Source of the DNA: Polytrichum commune
Taxonomy: Eukaryota; Streptophyta; Polytrichopsida; Polytrichales; Polytrichaceae
Assembly (NCBI GenBank): GCA_950295325.1
Contig: OX485806.1
Coordinates: forward strand, 1 to 64,000
Length of the DNA: 64,000 nucleotides
Reading direction: 5' to 3'
Position numbers and translations under genes: made by a program. Shown piece by piece: positions 35,643-54,599 of this stretch. Within the stretch, counting starts at the first letter, position 1. Each line of letters starts with the position of its first letter. Under the pieces are notes generated by a model, which saw only the letters and a program-made list of their open reading frames with translations, was not told the origin of the DNA and searched no databases.

Positions 35643-37800
35643 GAGTAGGGTAGGACCAACGGGCTCAAATTCACGTCCGGTTTGCACAGCGTTGGTTATT
35701 TATTCATTTATTCATTGCAGTACTTAGATATAGCATTGCGTAATTCCAAATAGTAAGTTACACTAAATACAATATCTAGTGTAGTGTATCATGATTGGGA
35801 GTTGTATAGTGCAGCTCACAATTTTAAACACTGTCAAGGGAACCACTATGGTGCAGCACTACTATTTCAATTTAGAACTCATAATCTAAATACATATGAT
35901 ATTTGGTACATAGTTTATTTCAATACTCGACAAATAGTGTGTTATAGTACTTTGGAGTACTAATAGTATATCTTAAATATTCGAGGGTTGATAAATAACA
36001 AAACAAAAATTGGTGTTGAAGTCCAAGTAGCCAAAAGGCTTATGCGATAAAGATAAACATCAAGATGATGTTAGAAAGACTAAACTTTTAGAGGCATGGA
36101 GTGCAACTGCTTCCACAAGCTAGCATCTGACATCAACATGATGATCTAATCGGAAGGAAGACTTGAAATTGCCTAGTATTATATTTTGAAATAGAGATAC
36201 TTGCGTTAAAACTATCCCATGTAAAATTTACTACGGCCTACACATTAATAACATAACCGATTGTTATCGACTATAGTAGTGATTGAAAGTCAAATTTAAT
36301 GAACAACTAAACAAGTTGTATGCACAAAGAGATCAACATCGATGGAACTGCAATCACAAAATGTCAAAGACACTCATAACAAGCGGCTCTGCAATGAGCT
36401 GCTCTGCTAACTTGGACTTCCAAGGTCTCATTGCACCACCTAGTTAAGAGAAGTAGCTAATTTATGAGTCAGTAAAAGGCAGTGCTAGCTAACTAAAATC
36501 ATGGTCAAATCACATGCACCACCTAGTTAGGAGAAGTTTAGCTAACGATATGAGTTTGAGAGAACCAACTTACTCACATGCTTGCTAACCAATTGTAAAC
36601 CCACACATCCCACTTATGATTAACCAAAGGTTCACCGACTCAAGAGGAGTAAGGGTTGACCGACCGAAGCTTTGCTTAACTTGCCCAAGTTTTGAACATG
36701 ACACTAATTATGATACATTGTGATTTTTGTGGCCCAAACTATGTTTGTTTCATTTTGATTAAATTAAGATTAAGTACTATAGTTATATATGATTATTATG
36801 AGTATTATAGTTATATTATGATTATATGATCCATCTATATATGGACACTTATAATGATGTCATAATATTATGCTATCAATCAAATGTTATTTGTGGTTTT
36901 AGGGTTGTTTGATGTTTTAAAATGGTGGAAGGAATAGTGTGGCTCGCCTCGTAGCAAAATGGAGAAGAGATGGGGAAAATGAAAGGTGGGTATTCAAGAA
37001 AAAATTGAGGGAAAAAATCATGCTAATCATTTGTAGGATGTACTTAGCATCAGGGGTATGGATGAGTTAATATTTCTTCACAAAAGCAAGATCCAAAAAA
37101 TCATATAACTTATAGTTTTGACAACTTTCATTTAAACCTTAACTCTAACTAGGCAGTGCGGCCATTAGATCGATTAGCTCTCATTTGGGTGAGCTACCTC
37201 ATATGTTAGTTAATTTTCGCTAAATGGGTGTTGTGGGCACACTATAATGAATCTAAGTGGTTGCTTACTCTAACCAAAACCCTAATGGGAAGTGCATATG
37301 GACCTCCACATAAGTTGAACATTATAGCTAGAATCAATTAATTGTACCCATTCATAATAGATTATGTTTGCTCATATGGAAACCTATAGGCCTCTAACCC
37401 AAATCTAAATATAGGTACTAAATAATGTTGGATCAAATATAGGATGAAATCAACCTTACCCACTAACCCTTAACGTCCAAGAAGCCCATATTGGGCCTCC
37501 CCGTGCACAAAAAACACATCCATGAGTTACATGTTTCCATTGTAGTTAATTATGTCAAAAGTGATTTCTATTACAAGTATTTTGGTTTAAAATCAAAAAA
37601 AATGTTTCGTATTTTTAATTTGAATACATGGCTTATAATACACATGATTAATTTTGATGGGCCTACAAATAGAGTATAGCAATAGAGATAAACATTGGAT
37701 AAATGTGCAAGAAGGAACCCCCATCCCCGTGGGTGGGCATTCTTCACATGCATGTGTGTTATTACTCCACATAATGACAAGCACATTGCATGGTGAATAA
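35643..37800. other. AT-rich gene-poor stretch
   Basis: I see no gene. A CACTAAATAcaaTATCTAGTG near-palindrome lies at 35761-35781. The region is otherwise AT-rich with no clear repeat boundaries. Confidence 0.5.
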
Positions 37801-37806
37801 TGAAAC

Positions 37807-38256
37807 TTGGACGGCAATAAGGATAGAGCATCATTGAAAAGAGCTTCCATTTCCACTCAAGAGGTGGCGATTGCACCTGCTGTAGTTTGTACGCAACACA
37901 AAGAATCCTTGTCACATTCGCTTGCCCCACGACTTGGTCTCAACGGTGGTACCAAGAATGAACACTCTTGGATCTTCCCATTCACAAACCCCTCGCCGGA
38001 TCCCATCCCAACTTGGGACACTACGAAAAAGGCTAACCAATCCGTGCTTCCTCATCCTATTGGAGGTTGGACCATCGTAACCCCAATCCCAAAATGGGTT
38101 GTGATTTGCACTTGGTTTGAGTGCAAAAGTGAACACTCGCCTTTGGAGTGCATGGTTGACTTTGATTTGCCAATTAAATTTTTGGAGTCGGACATTTGTG
38201 ATGTATTCGTTCCTTATGGACCAATGCAACTATTCCTTATGATTTGTTATTTGTAG
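37807..38256 (+). other. 149-codon ORF of unknown nature
   Basis: It is longer than most chance ORFs here. It has no signal peptide or known motif and lacks the GC rise of the real genes. Hydrophobic Trp-containing patches (WTIVTPIPKWVVICTW) could be transposon-protein remnants. I do not assign a function. Confidence 0.2.
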
Positions 38257-39060
38257 ATCCTTGTTGCTACAAGTATAGATGGATTAATGAAAGACGTAAG
38301 ATATAACTCTCATATTAAGTAAATTTGGATTTGAATTGCGTTTTTATGCAAAACTTGATACAATCCATGTAAGTGATTGTAAAGTTGAGAAATCAAGATG
38401 TAAACTAACTAAAAGCGCAGACTGTTTTAACGTTGAAATACATAGGTGGTGCTATATCGCATATGCATCTATTATACCTCTAAAAAGACACAATCTAGTG
38501 AAGTTTTGAGAGGAGCTTGCTATCATGAACACCTCCCCAAAGTTCTCCCTCGTCATTACAAGGATATTGCAACAAGACACACAAACACATGAATTGCTCA
38601 TCGATGCATTTAAAACCAAAGGTTGGAAATCAAACCCTCGAGTGTTTCTCATGGGTGGAGTGATAGGTGCCATTGAAAACCACCCCATAACAACTAACTC
38701 AAAAATCTACACATAACCCAAAAAGCCAATGAAAACCTTGTGTCGGATATTCCTTAAAGGTTGATGTACTTAATTATAAATGAACTTCGAAATAGACCGA
38801 TTTTCTCTGAAAAAAATACATGAAGCAATACTTGCTCCGTCCATCCCTCTACCCCACACAACATACATGAGGCAAAATATAATTGATATTATGCTCCCTC
38901 TTGTTGGTTTGATCGGGAAAGGTTGCCATGCTTCAAAGGTTGCATTACATTCAAGGGTATAACATGTGGAACCCATTGACAATCTCATGCTCCCAAACTC
39001 TTATTCCCTTTAATGTTCAAAAAATGGAAGATAAGGTAGATGTGTAGTATTTGGATACTT
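38257..39060. other. AT-rich spacer, nothing recognised
   Basis: Only short ORFs without motifs are present, and no element ends were found. Confidence 0.5.
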
Positions 39061-39440
39061 TACTTTATGCACCCGCTTCTTATAGGATATGATGAAACAC
39101 ACAATTAGTGTGAGATGATTAGCAAATCCAATTTGTGCCTGTAAACATTTGCCGCATACATTTTGGAGCTCGTATGAATACCTTATTCATTTTAAAAGTG
39201 ATATTTATGTGCGCATTAAGTGGTTATGTAAGTCTCCCCAATCATGTTGACAATTGAGCCTATAATGGCTAGCATATCTTGAAAATGTGGTCCAATCTCT
39301 ATTGAACACGTGTCTCTTTTTCTTCTCTTCTTTTTAAAATTAAACAAAATCTTTGTTCATAGATCTACACATACCAATTATATATAGCACAAACATAATC
39401 GTAAACTCTTCTTCATAGACACCACACAAATGTGCACTTC
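39060..39440 (-). repeat. R2, reverse copy
   Basis: It aligns with the reverse copy at 26110-26375. Shared strings include tgattagcaaatccaatttgt, attttgga, tagtctcccc- (versus tagcttccccc), tgttgacaattgagcct and atcttgaaaatgtggtcca. Confidence 0.7.
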
Positions 39441-41500
39441 CTATGACAACACACAGGAAATACCATCATTGCAAATTGGAGGCGGGTTTGCAATGGGCAC
39501 CCCTAAAACAAGAGATGAAATCCATCCAATCCTCGTGGATATATGTGGATGATTCATTCTCTTAGACCGGAAATAATTGGGGCCGATGAAATCATACAAT
39601 GCCCTCATTGGGCATTATCCATCTTTGTATGTCAAGTCTCCATACGGGGACAATGCTTTGGCTACTCCAAGTGTGGGGAAGCGTCAGGCTCATCCTTTCC
39701 AACATAAAGTTGAATTGCAACAAATTTGTTGGCTCGAAAGGCCTTGGCCCTTGCTTTTTAACCCCAAAATGTGGCTACAAGTGAATTGATTAATGTATAA
39801 AACATGAGACGGAAGTTCTTATAGTCAAACTTCTTGCACTTTTTACACCATCTAGAGCAAACCAATCAAGATCATCTACTAGCAACCTTGAGATTACATG
39901 GACTTTGAAGTGGTTGGAACCATGCACGAACCCTTCAATCTTACATCTTTGGTTCTTTGAGGATCGTAACAACTTAGGTTAGTGACATGAGAAAACCATG
40001 CTTGTAGCCAATCCATCCTAGCAAAGATAAAGTGATTTTGGTACATCTTGGAGTTTTGATCTTGTACGAAAAATGAAATGCTTCTAAAATGATTTGGGTG
40101 CACATCAATGGTGATGATCTTTGTTCCTTATTCAAATGTCCCTCTACAATTTTTCCCTTGTATGCCAACTCCACATAAAGTATGTGCTTCATAATCTATC
40201 GTGCAACTTTGATTAAGTTTGAGCCCTCACATTATTAGAAGTTAAATACAATATGGTCTCCTTGTAAAACTTGTGTAAACTAATATATGACTCAATAGAG
40301 TTTTGTGTGCCCTCCATTCCTCCAAGAAACCATAAATGGAAAACTTGGAGGACCCTCGTTTATATATATATATATTCAAAGGAACTACACTAAATAGTGT
40401 ATTTAGTGTCATATGGTACTCTATATTATTGTGGTAATTTTTATAATAACATTGTTTATGAATGAGTTTACAAATATTGTCATCCCAACATAGGGTTGGT
40501 TCACACGGGGTCCCCAAGTCCTAAGTCCCAAGTGTGACATGGATGCCCACATGGCAATGTTTTTTGGAGGTGAGGATTGGGACTTGAGTTGAGAGTTGGG
40601 TCGAGCAAAAAGCTAGACCCAACTCTCAACACAAGTCCCATGAACTTTTCTTGCATAAAATAATCAAGATCTGACTTTAATGAGAATTAGCCATATTTGA
40701 GTGGTTTCTCAAGGCTCAAAAGCTGGGACTTTGCCTCCATGTTAGAACTTGCTAACATGAGTGGGACTTGGGACCCCATGTGAACCGACCCTTACTTTAG
40801 TTCATCCACTGTTGGTATATTATGCATCCTAACACTCCTATAATGAATATATTGAAACGTCATGAATGATTGAGACATAAATGAAAAATCACTGAGTAAG
40901 TGACAATAATTGCAACGTAGTAAATCTACAATGTCAATTTTTTTTATATTAAACAAGGGATGACAATCACCGTTAGGTTGACATTTAGTGATGGTGGCAC
41001 TACACGGGCGGCGGTTTACAATTAGTATTGAGCAACCCAAATAGAGTTGGTGACACTAAATATTTAGTGGACTTCCGAGGAACGATTGCTTGAGTGGGCA
41101 TTAAGGAGGAATACATAAGGTGAAGGGCGGTCACCTTTTGAGCCCCCGACTGAATGCCTAATCAACCAACCAAGTGTGCTTGCTTGCCCAAGGGCCTTGC
41201 TTTTGAAGAAGTGCAATAATGCGTGCTCCAAGGACCCGGGGATGAAAAACCAAGGGGGTCCCGGAATGATCCACAGAATGTCCCATGATTCCTTACAACG
41301 GAGGCGGCTGTACATCCACCACGCGCCACAGTTCCCTCATCATGCGTTCCGTTCATCCAACCATATCGCGGCGGCCTCTGGAGCTCCACCTGTTCCACGA
41401 CGTGCCCGACCACCCGTTCTGTGTTGTCCGCCCGGGTGACGTACCCGTGCTCCCCCCGCCCCTGCTGCCACTGCCCTGTCACCCCCAACCCGAGCTCGGG
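39441..41500. other. Spacer and upstream region of UGP
   Basis: I see no gene. It contains perfect or near-perfect CACTAAAT palindromes at 40388-40408 and 41054-41069, a TA tract at 40360-40375, and an aactctcaa-/ttgagagtt inverted pair around 40590-40630. From about 41160 GC rises toward the pyrophosphorylase promoter. Confidence 0.5.
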
Positions 41501-41717
41501 CGCCCGCGCTTTTATCGCACCTTCTTCTGCTTCCTCATTGCCTGTTGTCCTCCATAGCCAAAAGCTGGAGCTCTGTGCGCCATAGCCGAAAGCTCTCGCT
41601 CTCCCTCTCCTCTTCTAGTCTCTGCTCTCTCCTCTCCCGATCTCCACTTTGCCTTGCAACCGTCCCTCGCAGGTCGCACACAGACGCAGCCAGCCTCCTA
41701 CAGCCTCTAGTCTCGCA
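41500..41717 (+). promoter_or_regulatory. UGP core promoter and 5' leader
   Basis: A GC-rich promoter area passes through a TTTTATC TATA-like string (about 41510) into a CT-rich leader (ctctccctctcc and similar) ending at the ATG at 41718. CT-rich leaders are common in plant housekeeping genes. The exact transcription start is not visible. Confidence 0.4.
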
Positions 41718-47970
<6,253 letters not shown>

Positions 47971-49260
47971 AGTGCTGGAGTTTTCCTAAGAACTGAAGCC
48001 CTCTGGATCTGTGGAGGAGTGTATTTAAGCTACATGTTGACCTTTATTTGTTTTTCTGTGATTAGTAGGAGATCCTTGGGGTCGCTGGCTGATTAGGTAG
48101 GGCATCTAGGTGACACCCATCTAGCTTGGCACCCAGGTGACATCTGTGTTCAATATGGAGCTGAATTTTTGCAGTATCTGGAACAATTTTATTTTCATAA
48201 TATTTAATTATGGAGTTATCATCTCCCCCTTGGATGAGTTACCGCTTGTTATGTTCACTTCTAACTTTTTAAGGATGGAGACCAAATTGGTTCTGTCCGG
48301 TGCATCTTCTACTGTACCTTCGTATACAACGACGAAACTAATGAGTTGAAAACCTTACCAGTAGATTTATTATTTATGCTTATCGTGTGACCCATGCTAT
48401 CAGATGATAGTCTGACCATTGTTTATTTAAACATCATTTGAAATCTCCAGTCCCCTTGCTTTCATGCCCTCTGCCAACTATCAACAGAGGGAGTCCAATC
48501 TGGTATCCAAACTAAATGCGAACACATACACCAAATATCAAATACCCTATGAAAGTGAGTAACATTAAATGTAAACTATGGAAATATGTGGAAGTTACAT
48601 GTTTTAATTTAGTGTTAGTAAGGATATGGAAAAAAAACAATGATAAAAGAAAAATTCTAACATATCTCAACAAATTTTCTAACACTAGTTATCAAAGAAT
48701 TGTAAAGTAGTGTTGAGCATGAACAAATTAAATCGCTCCCTTCTTTTTGTAAAAATTGTTGTGAAGATTTGCAAGCCACATCCTTGACACATTTAACAAG
48801 AAGGGAAGAAAAGTGAAGCCCAATAGAAGGCAAGAATATGGTCAAACTTGATTGTTTTTTTTTAAAACTGCCCTCTTTGGGTATGTATTAAAAATACAAC
48901 ATATTCACTTTTTGGTGCATGGTCATTCTTCTTGATCCACATTCAATTTACACCTAGTGAGGGCCCAAGACTTTCAAAACTATTTTTTTAAGAAGTCAGA
49001 CCATTGAAAAATGCCCTCTTCCATGGTCCAACTTCATGGTTCATTGTGTAAAGCGGCCATGAGGGCCTAAGTTCAAATATGCAACGTGGTACCCTTGGAT
49101 ACAAATACATACGTTGTATTTTGATCAGTACTGTCAAGTATGAGTACATTTATGAATTGTCCTTGACTTTAGACATCTTATGAAATAAAGTTATAAACCC
49201 ATATCTATACATAAAAGTTGTGATTTTTGAACTTGGTAAGGCACGTATAAATTTTGTATA
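47971..49260. other. UGP 3' flank and AT-rich spacer
   Basis: The 3' UTR of UGP probably extends to about 48400. I see nothing else with coding or element structure. Confidence 0.5.
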
Positions 49261-49268
49261 GTATAACC

Positions 49269-49352
49269 GTATATTGAGACCATGTGTTCTTTAACGGTGG
49301 GGTCAACTATGGTTAACCCTTAACCGTTAAAGAACACATGGTCTCAATATAC
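49269..49352. repeat. Perfect 30-base inverted repeat
   Basis: Arms 49269-49298 and 49323-49352 are exact complements around a 24-base loop. The loop begins ggggtcaactatg, and the same string recurs as a direct repeat just after the right arm (about 49363), next to ggtgggg. Confidence 0.95.
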
Positions 49353-50039
49353 TACCCTAGGTGGGGTCAACTATGTTGGGATTGTCGGGTGAAACCATCA
49401 CAAAATAAGACAACACTTATAGAGCTTGAGAGTTTTGCATTCCATGAGGGCATGGTTCACCTTTTGTGGAACACTTCTTACACCACCTCGTTGATCATAT
49501 AGATCATAGATCAACCATTATGATTGCCCAAAGTTGGTGCTCTTCTTAAATTTCTCTTCTAACATTCTTCTTATGCTGCCACTACATGTTGGCCAACATG
49601 GTGCTATTTTGTACTTAATGTCGCATATGTATTGGCTTACTTAATGCACAACATAGTCTTCATGATCTTCATCTCAAAATTGAGGAGTGATACTTTTGAG
49701 AAATTGTATGAGTGCTTTCATAAAATTACTTGTGGAATGTGCATTAATTCATGTAATGTAAAATATTTATTTCCAAAATAGAAAATTATCTCACATTAGT
49801 CAAATTTTTTTGAACAAATTTTAATTTTTTTTCGAGAGCTACAAAGACCACTGTAAGTTGTAAGTTTTCAAAAAATATGACCTCATTGCTAATGGGTCTT
49901 TATAGATTTAATTTGTTTAAAAAATAAAATTTCACTTCCAAAGTAATTGTATGTATTATTGATAATTTCATTTTGGGGATTAAATCCAAGTCAATTGCTT
50001 ATTTATCAAGTGGGAGTGGACAAATTTACTGGATTTTGG

Positions 50040-50560
50040 ACCTTCAAGGGGAGGTGCACTTATTATGGGTGTTTCTTAGAAGGCTGCCCTTTAAGAATAC
50101 AAAGACGATGCTTTTTAATCCATGCGGGGGCGGGCAACATTTTCTAGGAAGAACAAAATTTGGGCAGAAAGGTCCGGGCAGGTTGACCAAGATTGTTGGG
50201 ACATGGGTTCCGGTTGAAGAGAACAACCCCGCCTCCAAATGTTCGTAGGGGATACTTTTAACGTAGGAAACAACACCCCTCTTGAATCCCATGTGGAAAC
50301 CGCATTCCAACACTGGTTTAGATGAAATAAAGCAATTCTTTTTCTCCCAGCTACTACATTGATTATCCCACTTAGTGCATGTTACTATTGAAAGTAACAT
50401 AGTGCAATGATGTTGTACTCAAGAATTTAATTTTCACTAACGAAAGCTCAATAGGTTGTTTGAACATTATAGAATATAATTGTCTTTGCTTGGTAGAATA
50501 TCACATTCTCATTGAATAGTTATAGCACTGCGTAATTTCAATTATACTACACACTAGGGA
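50040..50560 (+). repeat. R3, copy 2
   Basis: It matches 52800-53390 in the same orientation. Shared strings include a cttcaagaat/tttaagaatac area, gggcaac, cccatttaa/cccacttag-tg, ttactatt, caagag-gcaa, tcactaa-gaaa, ttcaataggttgtttg and tggtagaatatcacattct. The two copies flank the pogo-like element in direct orientation. Confidence 0.6.
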
Positions 50561-51033
50561 TAATCAGTGTAGTAGTCACTTTGCTACAAGGAAGTGAATT
50601 GATTTACACACACAAATTAGAAATATTGAATTTTTGCCTTGTAAGATGCTAGATGGGAGGATGGAAGCTACAAGTTAAGTGTAGCATCTAAGGACTCTCC
50701 CCTTAGTAGGTAGCCAATGGTTAATGTGGACTTCCATCAATGAAAGTCCACTCTTGAGTTGATCATCGTGTTGCCAAAACAACACTCCAACAACCTGGAG
50801 CAAATTACCGAGTATGCTCCGGGTGGGGTCGGTTGGCAAAGCCGCCTCACCCATATAAGCTCTAGGACATTAGGAAAGGCCCCTACCCCACCGTCAAGTA
50901 TCCTCTTGTCTCTCTATAAGGGTTGGGTCCAAGTAGACATCTTCCCTTAGCCGCTAGGGCTCGAAGGCCTGAGCAGCTTGAGACCATCATAACTTCTACA
51001 TATGATCTCTGATGTTATCAAGCAACCACTTTA
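50561..51033. other. Spacer between R3 and the pogo-like element
   Basis: I see no gene. 50800-50960 is locally GC-richer (gggtggggtcggttggcaaagccgcc), without a recognised structure. Confidence 0.45.
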
Positions 51034-52290
51034 CAGTCTAACCTTGATAATGTCACCCTTGTTAATAGAACACCTTGATATTGTCACCTAAAAGTTTGAA
51101 ACCGATTTTCATAGTGTAAAACTCCCTTGTTATTATCCCTATCACCCTTGGTATTGTCACTATTTTTTTCTTCCAAAATCCTTAGTGTAAATGTGATAAT
51201 ACCAAGTATGGATGGATTGTATGTGATGGTTGGATGGACAGATTGTAGTAGCCGAAAGGGTCATGCGCCGTCCCTGTGATAAATGAAATCCTATTCTTGG
51301 AACTTGATCGTGCACCAACCTGAACGGTGTTGTTTATACACGACACTCAAAATGTGCTATAAGCGCAAGCTTGTTGCCTGGACTTTGCAACAAATTGATA
51401 ACAACTCAAATGAAGATTTGGGGAAACTAAATGTTGATCTATTTCAAGCTATGCTATGGTGTGTGGCGGCATGGCATGAATTAGATGATCAAACCATTAG
51501 AAATTGTTGGAGAAAGTCCGCCTTATTGCCTACAGAGTGGAATGCAAATATCAACAATTTTGATGAACGTATGAAGTCCAAAATGGAGGAAGCAACTTTG
51601 AAATTGGGCAATCTCATCGCCGCATTGAATTTGGGTTTGGATGTCGAAGGCGAAGCCTGTAGAAAAGCTTTGTCCTTTGGAGTACATAAACATGGAAGGT
51701 GAAGATGATTTTAAAGTGGAATCTTCTACTGAGGAGCTTGTGCAATTGGTGCAAGATGGCGAACAAGTTCTTGATTCCATGGAAGTAGACCCATTGATTG
51801 TTGATAGCAGTGATGATGAGTTTAAAGTAGTGAAGCTAAGTGATGCACAAAAATATGCTAAAGATGTTTTGAATTTTATGGCTAGCCAAGGTTCTCAGAT
51901 TTTCAACACTTTGGAGTTGTTAGGAATGGAAAAAATCCATGACAAACTCATTAGAATCGGTGTTGCACATTTAACATCAACAAAACAATGTGACATTAGA
52001 AGCTTCTTTGTCTCTAGTGAGAGGTCTTTACCTGATCTTAATGACACATTATGATGTGCTCTTGTTGTTATTCACAATTTTCAATTAGATTTTACATTCA
52101 AAAACATTGAAGTCTCGTATTTGTTATTTTCTTTTTACATTGTAATCTTATTTTGATTTTCTACCTATTTTTTTTATAATATCACATTATGCACAAATCT
52201 TCAAAATGTGACATTATCAAATATGTCACACCTTGTTTATATCACTCTTTTTGGTGATACGGATGGTGTGACATTATCAAGGTTAGACTG
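51034..52290 (+). mobile_element. pogo/Tigger-like DNA transposon, internally deleted
   Basis: Perfect 23-base terminal inverted repeats (51034-51056 and 52268-52290) begin CAGTCTAACCTTGATAATGT. TA is on both sides (51032-51033 and 52291-52292), the target duplication of Tc1/mariner. Ends starting CAGT are usual for the pogo/Tigger branch. Subterminal zones repeat ccttgatattgtcac with small changes (about 51072, 51148) and in reverse near the right end (about 52200-52220). The interior codes for only the C-terminal third of a transposase. The length of 1257 bases and the clean ends suggest a deletion derivative that could once be moved in trans. Confidence 0.85.
51283..52054 (+). pseudogene. 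Pogo-type transposase C-terminal remnant
   Basis: Two overlapping frames (51283-51702 and 51641-52054) together read as one protein tail with a single frameshift near 51650. The first holds LNVDLFQAMLWCVAAWHELD, then QTIRNCWRKSALLP. This is the 'AW..v...TI.NCFRKaG' signature that follows the DDE domain in pogo/Tigger and CENP-B-like transposases. The second has an acidic ESSTEELVQLV segment and a C-terminal helix. The CENP-B HTH domain and the DDE triad are absent, so it cannot catalyse transposition. Confidence 0.75.
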
Positions 52291-52379
52291 TATTGACATT
52301 TATTCTTTGCATAGATGCCGATGAACCCCTCACTTGCCCCATTGAGGCAAGTATTGAGGAAATTATGGCTGTTCAAACC

Positions 52380-52745
52380 TAGGCAGTCCCGGGCGCCACT
52401 CCCAGGTCACTGCTGTCCCAGGGCGCTGTCCCGGGACAACGCCCCACTCAAATTGCCATATCTCCTAGCTCACACCTCCGATTGAGGTGTTCTTTAGCAT
52501 TTTAGAATTCGGTTGTCATAAGCTACTCATAACTCATGGCCTTGCCCTCGTGACTCCTAATCACCGTGGGTGGGAGGCGGTCTCAACGCCTGGGGCCCTC
52601 ACCCACATTAGGATCACTTGGGCCCTCGCACTAATGGCGCCACAAGTCCTGGGTGTCACTCCGGGGTCCCCCTTGTTGCCATGGCATTGTGGGGACTCAT
52701 GGAGAGGTGCGCAAGAGTCAGGGTTACTTCATCCACCCATTACCT
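52380..52745. other. GC-rich island with internal repeats
   Basis: It is sharply GC-richer than the flanks. ggcagtcccgggcgccactcccag and ctgtcccagggcgctgtcccggg are variants of one cccgggcgc/tgtccc motif. The following aaattgccatatctcctagctcacacctcc reads like an internal segment of a plant retrotransposon. That family assignment is only an impression. An 86-codon ORF (52487-52747) has no motif. Confidence 0.35.
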
Positions 52746-52799
52746 AGCTACTCATAGTTAAACTATTAGGCCAAAAATTCGGCTCATATCACTCAATAT

Positions 52800-53400
52800 G
52801 GGATTTGTGAATAGGTGGCCTTCAAGAATGCAAGGGCAATGGTTTTTTCGAAATTAGGCAGGTGGGCAACGATTTTCAGTTGGGTCCCAAAAATCCTGAT
52901 TTTCTAGACGAATTGTTGCCCTTGCCCAAATCTACCTCCTTTGAAAAGTTCATGGCGGGGGGGGGGGAGTTTAACGTCTCCTGTATTGAAATAGAAGAGG
53001 GTAGAGGATGGGTCCCAAGTTGAAAATGTAGCTAACTAACAACTGTTCTTAAACCTACATCAAATATCCCATTTAATGTTTGTTATTATTTGGAATTACG
53101 CAGTACAATAACATCCTAACTCAAGAGTGCAACTTCTACTAATGAAAAGTTCAATAGGTTGTTTGGCCATTATATCACATGAATGAGTTTGCATGGTAGA
53201 ATATCACATTCTTTTAAAATACACTAAATATGATGTTTAGTGTCACTTACTTTATGGAGTTATAAAATGCTATATCATTTTACTAATAATGTACTTGTTT
53301 ACCAAGTAAAGATGTTAACGTTCTATAATGACCAAACAACGAATGTGACCTTTGTTGGTGAAACAATGAGATATACAGTAAATGGTTATAGCAAATTTGT
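52800..53400 (+). repeat. R3, copy 3 (longest)
   Basis: It spans the matches to both 50040-50560 and 35225-35449, so it shows that those two fragments are parts of one family. A cactaaatatgatgtttagtg near-palindrome lies at 53222-53242. A G run (52957-52967) interrupts it. Confidence 0.65.
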
Positions 53401-54590
53401 GTAAATTAGTTTACTTGAGGTCATTTGAGATGAATTGGCAACCAACCTATAGAGGGGCCAACTTTTTATCTTGAATGGATGAGAGGTACATACGCTCATA
53501 AACAATAGTTTCCTCTCCCCCCCCCCCCCTCAACATTTTGCGATAGGCATATGAGCAAATTCTGATGTGTTTGATCTTACAAGAAAAATTAGTGCAGATT
53601 GTTTCACAACCAGCCTACCACATGTTCTCAAGCTAAGAAATCAGCAATTCGTTGTACTTGATCATTTGTATGCATCAAGTGGATAGTTGCCGTTCAAAAT
53701 TCATCTTTGAAACCTAGATGCACATAGCATTACTCAACTAATGAGTTGTGTTCATGGACTCGGCAGTACATTCGAGAATAAAAACTCCAGATGTCGGAAT
53801 CCCACTACTTCAGACTAAATTTAAAGTCAAAGCAACAAAACACATCTCATCAACTCATTAATGTTTTGCAAACTATTCATCTGAGTGAAATAGAAAACTA
53901 AAGAGGGCAAGTCTTTGTAATGCTCTCTTTGTACCCAGGCCCGGGTAATACACAAGGACGTTGCTGATTAACACATGACGTGAATGCAAGAAGCCGGGGT
54001 TTGAATTCCTCATTAATTTCCAGTTTGTCCCCATGACATAATTTGGGAGAACATAACAGGTTTCTTGAGTGAAGGTTTGATCTCAAGCAACATCGGTGCC
54101 TAAACAATGGATTTCAGAGTCAAAGTCTTTAGGCTACTATGGGTCCCAAATGGCATATTACTAAGTTAATAGTGCCCAGCTTAATTCAACGCTCATGTGT
54201 AGACTTCTGAGTTAGTAAATTACAACGTGGCCATCCATAACGATATTTTACCCAATTATCGGTTTGTATGCCACATGTCATGCACTTGTAGATGGGAATA
54301 TTAAGTAAAGACGATTTCGACTTGATAGAGGTTGAGATTTGACTTGAATACAATATTGGCAGAAAGCAAAGACTTGCTAATAACACAATAAGAGGCTGCC
54401 TACAGTAGTTTACAGAATCTGAACACAAGTACTGTGAATCATGACACACTGTGCGTTTCCAAGTTTCCACCATGGGAGGTTGAAAGAAGCGTGAAGACTA
54501 TTCAAGTCCAACAAAGAAGAATGTACATTCGGAGTTGAAAGCTAGCAATGCTTGGCAAAGTCACCAACTTAGTGTGGAAAAGGCATCAAC
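53401..54590. other. Spacer holding R8 copy 2 and a second tRNA-like B box
   Basis: A C run is at 53517-53529. R8 (53715-53880) matches 23475-23650. At 53945-54015, gtaatacacaaggacg and ggggtttgaattcctc sit in A-box/B-box order, a weak SINE hint unrelated in sequence to R4. No gene is supported. Confidence 0.45.
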
Positions 54591-54599
54591 ATCTGAGAT

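Noticed and set aside
51261-51700. Independent host gene at the pogo tail
   Set aside because: It lies inside exact terminal inverted repeats with TA duplications and matches the transposase tail signature.
53945-54015. Possible tRNA gene from A-box and B-box-like strings
   Set aside because: No cloverleaf with a 7-base acceptor stem or proper anticodon arm can be drawn. At best it is a SINE remnant.
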